Positions 1-6,649 of a stretch of 37,682 nucleotides of DNA are shown piece by piece. The position numbers and the translations under genes were made by a program. The notes under the pieces were generated by a model, which saw only the letters and a list, made by a program, of their open reading frames with translations, did no database searches and had not been told where the DNA came from. Origin of the DNA: Acidimicrobiales bacterium (lineage in GTDB: Bacteria > Actinomycetota > Acidimicrobiia > Acidimicrobiales > Iamiaceae); assembly GCA_025463365.1 (NCBI GenBank), contig JAOBWM010000172.1, positions 1-37,682 of the forward strand, read 5' to 3'. Numbering within the stretch: the stretch's first letter is position 1; each line of letters starts with the position of its first letter.

Positions 1-2
1 TC

Positions 3-1817
3 TCGTCCTTCGTCGCCGTCGGCAACAAGGCCGACGTGTCGAGCAACGACCTCCTCCGCTACTGGCAGGACGATCCCGAGACCGACGTGGTCATGTGCTA
101 CCTGGAGTCCTTCGGCAACCCCTCGACCTTCTCACGCACCGCCCGCGCCCTCTCGAAGCGCAAGCCGGTGGTGGCCGTGAAGGTCGGCGGCGAAGTGGCC
201 GACCATTGGGACGAACCTGACCTCTGGCCGCCTGACGCCACGGCGGCTGCCCTCTTGGAACAGACGGGCATCATCCGCGTCGACAACCTCACGCAGATGC
301 TCCACACGGCGAGCGCCCTGGCCGACCAACCGCTGCCGCTGGGCAACCGGGTCGCCGTGGTCACGAACTCCTGGGGGCCGGCGTGGCTGGCCACCGATGC
401 GTTGCGGGCGTCGGGGCTCGAACCCGCCGATCCCGTGGATCTCTCCAACGAGGCCGATCCCAGCCGGTTCACCGACGCCCTCACCGCGGTCTACGCCGAC
501 GACACGATCGACGCCGTCCTGGTGATCTATGCACCGGCCCTGCGAGGTCGCTACCAGGCTGTCGCCGGCGCCATCCTCGAGGCTGCGGCCGGTCCGGGAG
601 CGGTCACGACCGTGGCGTGCATGCTGGGCGAGCACCGACCGGGCCTCCTGCGCGACGACCGGGTCCGCGTGCCGGAGTTCCCGTTCCCCGAGGAAGCGGC
701 CCAAGCCCTCGGCCGACTGGCCGGCTACGCCGGCTGGCGCGCCCAGCCGGCCGGCACGCTCACCGAGCTCCCCGCCGACGAGGCCCGCCACGCCCGCGCC
801 CTCGCCACCGCCTGGCTCCACGCCGACGATGCCGCTGATTCCGATTCCGGTGGCGGTGCCGATGCGGGTGCCGATGCCGATGCGGGTGTCGACGCTGCGG
901 CCAGTCGATCCAAGGTGCGGGTTGCCCCCGAGCCGCAGCGGGAACCGGATCCCGCCGACGATGCCGTCGACGCGTCGTCCGGTCCCCCGTCGCGGACCGA
1001 CGCTTCGAGGGCCGTAGATCCTGGATCGGCGAGCGATGGCAGCGCGGTGGTCGATCCGACGTTCGCCTCGGAGGACGATGCCGCTGCGGTCCCGTCCGCA
1101 TGGGGCCCGGCCCGGATCGAGCCCGCTCCGGTCCATCCGAGCGCGGCCCGTCCGCGCTGGCTCGGCCCGCTCGAGGCGGCCGAACTCCTCGCGCCGGCAG
1201 GGATCGGTCCCGTCGACCAGGCCCTGGCGAGCAACGTCGACGAGGCCGTTGCTGCGGCCCGGTCCCTCGGCTATCCGGTGGCGTTGAAGGCATCGGGGTT
1301 GTCGCGGCTGTCGAAGACGGAGGCGGGCGGCGTCTCGCTCGACGTACACGGCGACGACGAGGTCCGCGACGCCTATGCCCGCATGTGCGACCTGCTCGGC
1401 GATGCCATGAATCCCGCGGTCGTCCAGGTGATGGTGCCCGAAGGTGTCGAGTGCCGCGTCGGCGTCTTCCGCCATGCCGTGCTCGGCGACGTGATGACCC
1501 TCGGTCCCGGCGGCGCGGTGGCCGAGCGCGTCTCGGGCGAGGCCATGCGCATCCTGCCGCTCACCGACGCCGATGCGGACCGCCTCATCGATGCCTCGGT
1601 CGTCGGCCCGCTCCTCGACGAGCAGGGTCCGCGAGCCCGTACCGCCCTGGCCGACCTGCTGGTCCGGTTGGCATCGCTCGCGGACGCCGTCCCCGAGATC
1701 GCAGCCGTGCGCCTCAACCCGGTCTTGGTGGCCGGCGCCACGGCATCCATCACCGACGTCGCCCTCGCCCTCGCACCCTTCACCCCCGACACCCGCCCAC
1801 CCGTCCGTCGCCTCTGA
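3..1817 (+). CDS. Acyl-CoA synthetase (NDP-forming), 5'-truncated by window edge
   Basis: The frame is open to the left edge, so this is the 3' part (about 604 residues) of a larger gene; the N-terminal CoA-binding Rossmann domain must lie outside. Residues 1-75 and 115-255 match the two succinyl-CoA-ligase-like pieces (LGNKADVSSNDLL, TDVVMCYLESFGNP, NRVAVVTNSWGPA). Residues 385-600 match the fused ATP-grasp domain (GYPVALKASGL, SKTEAGGVSLDV, VRLNPVLV). The family makes acyl-CoA from an acid, CoA and ATP, or acts as a regulatory relative. Two things are odd. The usual phospho-histidine stretch (SGR..AG..A..SHTGAL) after AVK is replaced by GGEVADHWDEPDLWPPD. A roughly 110-residue Asp/Ala/Gly/Pro-rich linker (about 275-385) separates the halves. 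The family is sure; catalytic activity is uncertain. Confidence 0.9.
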   Translation, partial: SSFVAVGNKADVSSNDLLRYWQDDPETDVVMCYLESFGNPSTFSRTARALSKRKPVVAVKVGGEVADHWDEPDLWPPDATAAALLEQTGIIRVDNLTQMLHTASALADQPLPLGNRVAVVTNSWGPAWLATDALRASGLEPADPVDLSNEADPSRFTDALTAVYADDTIDAVLVIYAPALRGRYQAVAGAILEAAAGPGAVTTVACMLGEHRPGLLRDDRVRVPEFPFPEEAAQALGRLAGYAGWRAQPAGTLTELPADEARHARALATAWLHADDAADSDSGGGADAGADADAGVDAAASRSKVRVAPEPQREPDPADDAVDASSGPPSRTDASRAVDPGSASDGSAVVDPTFASEDDAAAVPSAWGPARIEPAPVHPSAARPRWLGPLEAAELLAPAGIGPVDQALASNVDEAVAAARSLGYPVALKASGLSRLSKTEAGGVSLDVHGDDEVRDAYARMCDLLGDAMNPAVVQVMVPEGVECRVGVFRHAVLGDVMTLGPGGAVAERVSGEAMRILPLTDADADRLIDASVVGPLLDEQGPRARTALADLLVRLASLADAVPEIAAVRLNPVLVAGATASITDVALALAPFTPDTRPPVRRL

Positions 1818-1892
1818 CCGCCGCCGCAACCGATCCGATCCGACCCCTCCGCCGCCGGAACCTGCCCAATCTGCCGCAAGCCTCTCTCTCGC

Positions 1893-2080
1893 TTCTGAGC
1901 GCTCTGTGTCGCATGGGTGCGACGCCCGGCGCTCAGAACCGGGGTGGTTGGCTGACCTCTCGCTTCTGAGCGCTCTGCGTCGCATGGGCGCGACGCCCGG
2001 CGCTCAGAACCGGGGTGGTGGCTGCACCAATCGCTTCTGAGCGCCCTGTGTCGCGTGCGTGCGACGCCAGGCGCTCAAAA
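1893..2080. repeat. Three tandem 46-nt hairpin repeats (cluster A), 71-bp period
   Basis: Copies start at 1893, 1964 and 2035, exactly 71 bp apart. Each is a 46-nt imperfect palindrome: outer arm TTCTGAGCGC / GCGCTCAGAA, inner arm GTCGC / GCGAC, and a 6-nt loop (ATGGGT, ATGGGC or GTGCGT). The 25-nt spacers are also related (CGGGGTGGT.GGCT). Copy 3 ends in CTCAAAA instead of CTCAGAA. The cluster fills the 346-bp gap between two plus-strand genes, and I see no gene in it. The same element recurs at 4353-4678. There is no U-run after the stem, so it is not a textbook terminator. Confidence 0.9.
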
Positions 2081-2163
2081 GGGGGCGCGGTGGGATGGCA
2101 CACCGAGGATCCAGAGATAAGGAGAGGGGCTGAGTGTCACCCCCTCTGGGCATGATCTGAGCC

Positions 2164-3132
2164 ATGGATCCGGCGAAGCGGTTGGCGATCGACCACGTGG
2201 CGAGCAGCCAGTTCGGCCACATCACGCGTCTGCAGTTGGCCGATTGCGACGTGCATCGGTCGACGGTGGACCGTTGGCTCCGCTCGGGCGCCCTGGTTCG
2301 GGCCGGGACACGCACGTTCCGATTGGCGGGGGTGCCGACCTCGGCGCAGGGATGCGTGGCGGCGGCGTGCATCGACACGAACGGCGTGGCCTCGCACTGG
2401 TCCGCGGCTTGGCTCCACGGACTCGTCTCTGATCTGCGAGCGATCGATGTCACGGTTCCGAAGGGGTCGAGCAGCGCGCGGGGTGCGGCGCCGGTCCGGA
2501 TCGGTGCTCGAGACGTTCGGGTGCACACGTCGACCAGCGTCCCCTTGGACGACATCCTGATCGTTCGGGGCGTGCAAACCATGAGCGTCGCCCGGACCTT
2601 GATGGGGCTGGCCGCGATGGTGCCGATCGAGCTCGACGAGGCCGCGCTCCTCGCCATCGTCTCGACGGCCGTCGATGACCGGAAGGCATCGGATCCGTGG
2701 CTCTGGTGGCTCCTGGCCCGGCGCCGGTGTCGAGGTCGCAATGGGGTGCTCGCCCTCGAGGCTGCGCTGGCCGAGCGTGCTCGCCTCGGGCCCACGGAGA
2801 GTTGGCTCGAGCGGGAGTTCCTGCGGGTGCTCGAGGCCAACGGCGTGCCCTTGCCCCGCACCCAGCGGGTCATCCGGCGGGCCGGACGCTTCGCCGCCAG
2901 GGTGGACTGCTCCTACGACGACGAAGATCTGATCGTCGAGGCACTCGGGTACGCGTTCCATCGCTCGAGGGAGCAGATGGCGGCCGACGTTCGTCGGATC
3001 AACGAGCTGCAACTCGGCGGGCGAACCGTGCTGCAGTTCACGACCTCGCAGATCGTGGAACAGCCCGTCTGGGTCGCTCGCACGGTGCACGAGCACTTGC
3101 TCGCTCGACGCGCTCGGTCCGGTGCGGCATGA
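2164..3132 (+). CDS. AbiEi-antitoxin-like / DUF559 (Vsr-fold) protein
   Basis: This protein has 322 residues. The N-terminal 60 residues (HVASSQFGHITRLQLADC, STVDRWLRSGALVRAG) look like the winged-helix domain of the type IV AbiEi antitoxin family. The C-terminus, about 210-300, has the layout of the DUF559/very-short-patch-repair nuclease fold: ESWLEREFLRVLEANG, RVDCSYDDEDLIVEALGYAFH, then an Arg/Asn helix. The usual E.DG centre reads VEALG, so the second acidic residue is missing and nuclease activity is doubtful. No AbiEii-type nucleotidyltransferase toxin is adjacent. Such orphan proteins are common in actinobacteria and their role is not established. The ATG at 2164 is preceded by CATGAT seven bases upstream, close to the leaderless pattern seen at other genes here. 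The stop lies 22 bp from the end of the convergent acyl-CoA dehydrogenase. Confidence 0.8.
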   Translation: MDPAKRLAIDHVASSQFGHITRLQLADCDVHRSTVDRWLRSGALVRAGTRTFRLAGVPTSAQGCVAAACIDTNGVASHWSAAWLHGLVSDLRAIDVTVPKGSSSARGAAPVRIGARDVRVHTSTSVPLDDILIVRGVQTMSVARTLMGLAAMVPIELDEAALLAIVSTAVDDRKASDPWLWWLLARRRCRGRNGVLALEAALAERARLGPTESWLEREFLRVLEANGVPLPRTQRVIRRAGRFAARVDCSYDDEDLIVEALGYAFHRSREQMAADVRRINELQLGGRTVLQFTTSQIVEQPVWVARTVHEHLLARRARSGAA

Positions 3133-3154
3133 GCGGAGTTCGGCTGCCGTCGGA

Positions 3155-4291
3155 TCATGCCCTCGGAAGACCCAGCAGTCGGTCGGCCACGATCGTGCGG
3201 AGGATCTGCGTGGTCCCGCCCATCAGGGTGTACGCCGGGGCGTAGACGAGGTTTCGGGCCACGCGGAAGGCAAGGTCGTCGGCACTGGGCTCAGTGGGCG
3301 ACCATGCCTGCGCACGCGCGCCGAGCACCCGCCCGCAGAACGTGGCCACCCGCTGCTCGTGCTCGGTGCACGCGGTCTTGGCGGCGGCGGAGAACTGTTG
3401 TGGGGCCTGCCCGACCACCTCTCTCAGGACGAGCAGCCGCCCGATCCGATAGCCGGACTCGATGGCCGCGAGCTCCTGGCGCATCCTCGGATCCGATCGG
3501 TCTACGAACGGGAGGCAATCGAGGTACATCCGACGATTGCTGACGAGGCGATCGATGCCGCCCCGCTCATGCTCCATCTGGCGCATCACCTGGCGGAACG
3601 AGCCGTTCGGCTCGCCGATCAGGTGGTCGGCGGGCACGTGGACGTCGTCGAAGGTCACCTCGCAGAAGTGGCGATCTCCGGTCTGGTCGACGATTGGTCG
3701 CACGTCGATGCCCGGCAAGGTCATGTCGACCACGAGCTCGGACAGGCCGGCGTGGGGCTTGGCAGTGGGGTCGGTGCGGGCGATCAGGTAGCACCAGTCG
3801 GCGACCGCGGCCCCGCTGGTCCAGACCTTGGTCCCGGTGACGCGCCACCCGCCGGCGGGATCCGGCGTTGCTCGCGTGCGCAGGGAGGCCACGTCGGAGC
3901 CGGCGTCGGGCTCGCTCATGCCGATGCACCACGTGTCAGTGCCCGCAAGGATCCCGGGAAGCCAACGCTCCTGCTGCGCGCTCGAGCCGAACTGGAGCAA
4001 CGTCGGCCCGATCTGGCGGTCGGCGAAGTAGCACGAGGCCAGCGGCGCCCCCTCGGAGATGAGCGCCTCGAACACGACGAACCGCTCCAGCGCCGGACGG
4101 CCGCCGCCGCCGACGGCCGTCGGCCACGTCATCCCCAGCCACGATCGCCGGGCGAGCTCGAGCGCGAGGTCAGGATCGTGCCCGACCAACCAGCCGTCCT
4201 CGCGGATCGGCCGCCGATCCGCTGCGGCCCGACCGACCGCGGTGGCTTCCCTGGCCAATGCCAGCAGCGAGGGGTCGAGCCGGAATTCCAT
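3155..4291 (-). CDS. Acyl-CoA dehydrogenase
   Basis: This 378-residue flavoenzyme would oxidise an acyl-CoA to the 2-enoyl-CoA. The FAD/substrate motif MSEPDAGSDVASLRTRA lies near residues 120-136, followed by VTGTKVWTSGA. The C-terminus (LMGGTTQILRTIVADRLLG, about 355-373) is the usual FAD-contacting segment. The MCAD-type catalytic Glu position (YEGT) reads GGT. A Glu in MEHERGGIDR may serve instead, as in isovaleryl-CoA-type enzymes; that is an inference. I chose the ATG at 4291 over an upstream one at 4372 because the protein then has normal family length and TAGGTT (plus strand 4300-4305) stands 8 nt before it, the leaderless pattern. The upstream choice would also run into the hairpin cluster. 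No partner acyl-CoA gene is adjacent, so the substrate cannot be named. Confidence 0.93.
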   Translation of the reverse strand: MEFRLDPSLLALAREATAVGRAAADRRPIREDGWLVGHDPDLALELARRSWLGMTWPTAVGGGGRPALERFVVFEALISEGAPLASCYFADRQIGPTLLQFGSSAQQERWLPGILAGTDTWCIGMSEPDAGSDVASLRTRATPDPAGGWRVTGTKVWTSGAAVADWCYLIARTDPTAKPHAGLSELVVDMTLPGIDVRPIVDQTGDRHFCEVTFDDVHVPADHLIGEPNGSFRQVMRQMEHERGGIDRLVSNRRMYLDCLPFVDRSDPRMRQELAAIESGYRIGRLLVLREVVGQAPQQFSAAAKTACTEHEQRVATFCGRVLGARAQAWSPTEPSADDLAFRVARNLVYAPAYTLMGGTTQILRTIVADRLLGLPRA

Positions 4292-4352
4292 GTCGGCCGA
4301 ACCTAGCCAGGCCCTCCCCGTCGATGGCCAGCGGTCAATCGGTCGCAGTCCG

Positions 4353-4678
4353 TTCCGAGCGCCCCGTGTCACATGGGTGCGACGTGGGCCGCTCGGAAAC
4401 CGCAGTCGGGTGGTCTGGCGGTTGGCGGGGGGCGCGTCGTTTCTGAGCGGCCTGTGTCGCGTGGGTGCGACGTGGGCCGCTCAGAAACCGCATCGGGGTG
4501 GTCTGGCGGGTAGCTCTGGGTGGCGGGTCGTTTCTGAGCGGTCTGTGTCGCGTGGGTGCGACGTGGGCCGCTCAGAAACCGCAGCGGGGTGGTCTGGCGG
4601 TTGGGGGTTGGGTGTTGGGTGGCCGCGACGTTTCTGGGCGGTCTGTGTCGCGTGGGTGCGACGTGGGCCGCTCAGAAA
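4353..4678. repeat. Four hairpin repeats (cluster B), same family as cluster A
   Basis: 46-nt cores start at 4353, 4441, 4532 and 4632. Copies 2 and 3 have perfect 12-bp outer arms GTTTCTGAGCGG / CCGCTCAGAAAC. Copy 1 carries a double change, TTCCGAG with CTCGGAA, that preserves pairing. Copy 4 has TTTCTGGGCGG, a G.U-compatible change. The inner arm GTCGC / GCGAC with loop GTGGGT is kept in copies 2-4; copy 1 has GTCAC. Spacing is 88, 91 and 100 bp, unlike the regular cluster A. The cluster sits between the divergent acyl-CoA dehydrogenase and quinone oxidoreductase genes, in an otherwise gene-free 523-bp gap. Confidence 0.9.
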
Positions 4679-4760
4679 GGGGGAGAACGGCGGCACGGGA
4701 GAGGGGCCGGTGGGGGAACGGGCGCTGGGCGGACGGGCGGGCACGGGGCCTCGTCTGATG

Positions 4761-4791
4761 GCTGACGACGGAGGGGCGGTCGGTCGTCAGC
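4761..4791. promoter_or_regulatory. Inverted repeat upstream of quinone oxidoreductase
   Basis: GCTGACGAC (4761-4769) and GTCGTCAGC (4783-4791) are perfect 9-bp inverted arms with a 13-bp spacer. They lie just upstream of the putative -10 TAGGGT (4803-4808). The half-site CTGACGAC also occurs in the motifs at 14398 and 32776. An operator role is inferred; isolated arms of this size also arise by chance in GC-rich DNA. Confidence 0.45.
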
Positions 4792-4802
4792 GGGCGCGCT
4801 CG

Positions 4803-4808
4803 TAGGGT
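4803..4808 (+). promoter_or_regulatory. Putative -10 box of a leaderless transcript
   Basis: TAGGGT ends 6 nt before the ATG at 4815. This TANNNT-N6-9-start arrangement recurs at about ten genes in the window. No -35 box is clear. Confidence 0.5.
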
Positions 4809-4814
4809 GCGGGG

Positions 4815-5804
4815 ATGCGTGCCGTGGTGCTGACCGAGTACGGGGACCCCGAAGTCCTGACCCTGACCGATGTCCCCGACCCGGAGCCGGGTCCTGAGGA
4901 GGTGCTGGTGGAGATCACCGCCACGGCCCTCAACCGGGCCGACCTCCTGCAACGCATGGGGTTCTACCCCGAGCCGGGGCCGAAGAAGGCCCACGAGATC
5001 CCTGGGATGGAGCTGTCCGGCCGGGTGGTGGCGATCGGCTCCCGGGTGGCCGACCGGGCCGTGGGCGACGAGGTCATGGGCATCGTGAGCGGCGGCGCCT
5101 ACGCCGACCGCATCACGGTCCACGAGCGCCAACTGCTCCCGGTCCCGGCCGGCATCGCGATGGCGGACGCCGCTGCCATCCCCGAGGTCGGCATCACCGC
5201 CCACGACGCCCTCGTCGTCCAAGGCGGCCTGCGCTCGGGCGGATGGGCGCTCGTCCACGCTGGTGGGTCGGGTGTCGGCTCCATGGCGGTGCAGATCGTC
5301 AAGGCCATGGGAGCCCGCGTGATCACCACCGTGTCGGCCAAGAAGGTCGATGCGGTCCGCGCTCTCGGGGCCGACGTCGTGGTCGACTACGGCACCGACG
5401 ACTTCGTGGACGCCGTGCGGGACGCAACCCGCGGCCGCGGCGTCGACACGGTGCTCGACGTGGTGGGCGGCGACTACCTGGCCCGAAACGTCACGGCCAT
5501 CCGCATCGGCGGCACGATCGTCCAGGTGGGCGTCATGGGTGGCGGCCGGTCGTCGTTCGATGTCGCCTCGCTGCTTCCCAAGCGAGCCCACCTGATCGGC
5601 ACGATGCTCCGCTCGCGGGCCCTCGAGGAGAAGGTGCTCGCCACCCGGCGCTTCGGCGCAGAGGTGGTCCCCGCGATCGAAGCCGGCCTCGTGCGGCCGA
5701 TCATCGACCGCCGGTTCGCGCTGGCCGACATCGCGGCCGCCCACGCCTACATGGAGAGCAACGCCAACGTCGGCAAGATCGTCATCGACGTCGCTGGGGC
5801 CTGA
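4815..5804 (+). CDS. NAD(P)H quinone oxidoreductase, PIG3/zeta-crystallin-like MDR family
   Basis: This 329-residue medium-chain dehydrogenase/reductase is zinc-free and probably reduces quinones or enones with NADPH. It opens with MRAVVLTEYGDPEVL and the GroES-like half (EVLVEITATALNRADLLQR, GMELSGRVVAIG). The Rossmann nucleotide-binding turn HAGGSGVGSMAVQ follows near residues 147-160, then VDTVLDVVGGDY. NRADLLQR..G.YP is the signature of the PIG3 (TP53I3-like) subgroup. Length matches the family. The ATG is preceded by TAGGGT at 6 nt. The TGA stop is itself the first unit of the downstream TGAG array, and the next gene is convergent. Confidence 0.93.
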   Translation: MRAVVLTEYGDPEVLTLTDVPDPEPGPEEVLVEITATALNRADLLQRMGFYPEPGPKKAHEIPGMELSGRVVAIGSRVADRAVGDEVMGIVSGGAYADRITVHERQLLPVPAGIAMADAAAIPEVGITAHDALVVQGGLRSGGWALVHAGGSGVGSMAVQIVKAMGARVITTVSAKKVDAVRALGADVVVDYGTDDFVDAVRDATRGRGVDTVLDVVGGDYLARNVTAIRIGGTIVQVGVMGGGRSSFDVASLLPKRAHLIGTMLRSRALEEKVLATRRFGAEVVPAIEAGLVRPIIDRRFALADIAAAHAYMESNANVGKIVIDVAGA

Positions 5805-6110
5805 GCCCGGCCCGGTCTGAGGCTGAGCCCGGCCCGGACCGGCTCGGGGTGAGTCCGGCCCGGTTTGAGTCCGGCCCGGCCCGGTTCGGCGTGAGTCCGG
5901 CCCGGTCTGAGTCCTGCCCGGTCTGAGCCCGGTCCGGTCTGAGGCTGAGGCCGGCCCGGTCCGGAGCCCGGCCCGGTCTGAGCCCGGTCTGAGTCCGGTC
6001 CGGCTCGGCGTGAGTCCGGCCCGGTCTGAGCCCGGTCCGGTGCGGTCTGAGTCCGACCTGAGCCCGGCCCGGTCTGCGCTGAGTCCGACCCGAGCCCGGC
6101 CCGGGCCGAC
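5802..6110. repeat. Nested TGAG/CCGG tandem array
   Basis: From 5802 on, TGAG recurs with unit lengths 16, 6, 26, 16, 26, 16, 16, 16, 6, 33, 11, 21, 16, 21, 11 and 21. All but the 33 equal 1+5n; the 33 contains a unit that lost its T. Within units the building block is a 5-mer of the form YCCGG. A typical 16-mer is TGAGTCCGGCCCGGTC. The array degenerates into CCGG-rich DNA up to about 6150. It fills the 350-bp gap between two convergent genes. I see no gene or simple terminator in it. Confidence 0.88.
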
Positions 6111-6154
6111 CTGGGCCCGGGCCGTCGGCTCGGCCCGGCCCGGCCGGAGTCTGG

Positions 6155-6622
6155 TCAGGTGTCGGCGAGCTCGGGCGGGAAGCCGCCGGTGGAGATGGGG
6201 CCCCAGCGGTCGATCGAGATCCGGATGAGCGACTTGCCCTGCTCGACCATCGCGGCGCGGTACTCGTCCCAGTCGGGGTGTTCACCGGAGATGCACCGGA
6301 AGTAGTCGACCAGCCCCTCGAGCGCCTCGGGCAGGTCGAGCACCTCGGCGGTCCCGTCGATCTGCACGTACGGGCCGTTCCACTCGTCGGAGTGGATCAC
6401 GACCGAGACCTGAGGCTCCCGGCGGATGTTGGCGACCTTGGCGCGCTGCGGGTACGTGGCGACCACGATGCGGCCCTCGTCGTCCACCCCGCTCGTGACC
6501 GGGCCCAGCTGCGGCCGGCCATCGCGGCGAACGGTCGACAGGGTGGCGTGGTGCCGGGGTCGGATGAAGTCGAGCAGTTCGTCGCGCTCGACGCGGGCGG
6601 TGGTGGCGATGGAACGGGCCAT
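6155..6622 (-). CDS. PPOX-class F420-dependent oxidoreductase family protein
   Basis: This 155-residue split-barrel flavin/F420-binding protein belongs to the pyridoxamine-oxidase-like fold. Family features are HHATLSTVRRDGRPQLGPV near the start, then GRIVVATYPQRAKVANIRREPQVSV, then YVQIDGTAEVLD. This matches the group annotated as PPOX class F420-dependent oxidoreductases. The substrate cannot be read from sequence. I chose the ATG at 6622 rather than 6640 because ACCCTA at 6630-6635 (TAGGGT on the coding strand) stands 7 nt before it, and the protein then begins with the usual short helix. It lies 27 bp downstream of the acyltransferase gene on the same strand but probably has its own promoter. 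Confidence 0.88.
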   Translation of the reverse strand: MARSIATTARVERDELLDFIRPRHHATLSTVRRDGRPQLGPVTSGVDDEGRIVVATYPQRAKVANIRREPQVSVVIHSDEWNGPYVQIDGTAEVLDLPEALEGLVDYFRCISGEHPDWDEYRAAMVEQGKSLIRISIDRWGPISTGGFPPELADT

Positions 6623-6649
6623 GCGATCGACCCTACCCATGCCCCGATC

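Noticed and set aside
132-1985. 617-residue minus-strand ORF antisense to the acyl-CoA synthetase
   Set aside because: Shadow frame, Arg/Gly/His-rich with no domain; the opposite strand has clear conserved motifs.
1893-4678. CRISPR array
   Set aside because: Copies are few, split into two distant clusters, strongly palindromic over their whole length, and the spacers are related to each other. No cas gene is present.
4059-4805. Plus-strand ORFs across hairpin cluster B (also 4465-4758 and 4556-4765)
   Set aside because: Their residues (runs like CRVGATWAAQKP) are translations of the repeats, and one overlaps the acyl-CoA dehydrogenase start. No ribosome-binding site or family signal.
5782-6285. 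Minus-strand ORF of 167 residues over the TGAG array
   Set aside because: It is a translation of the tandem repeat (RAGLRPGR-like runs) running into the PPOX gene. Composition is pure repeat.
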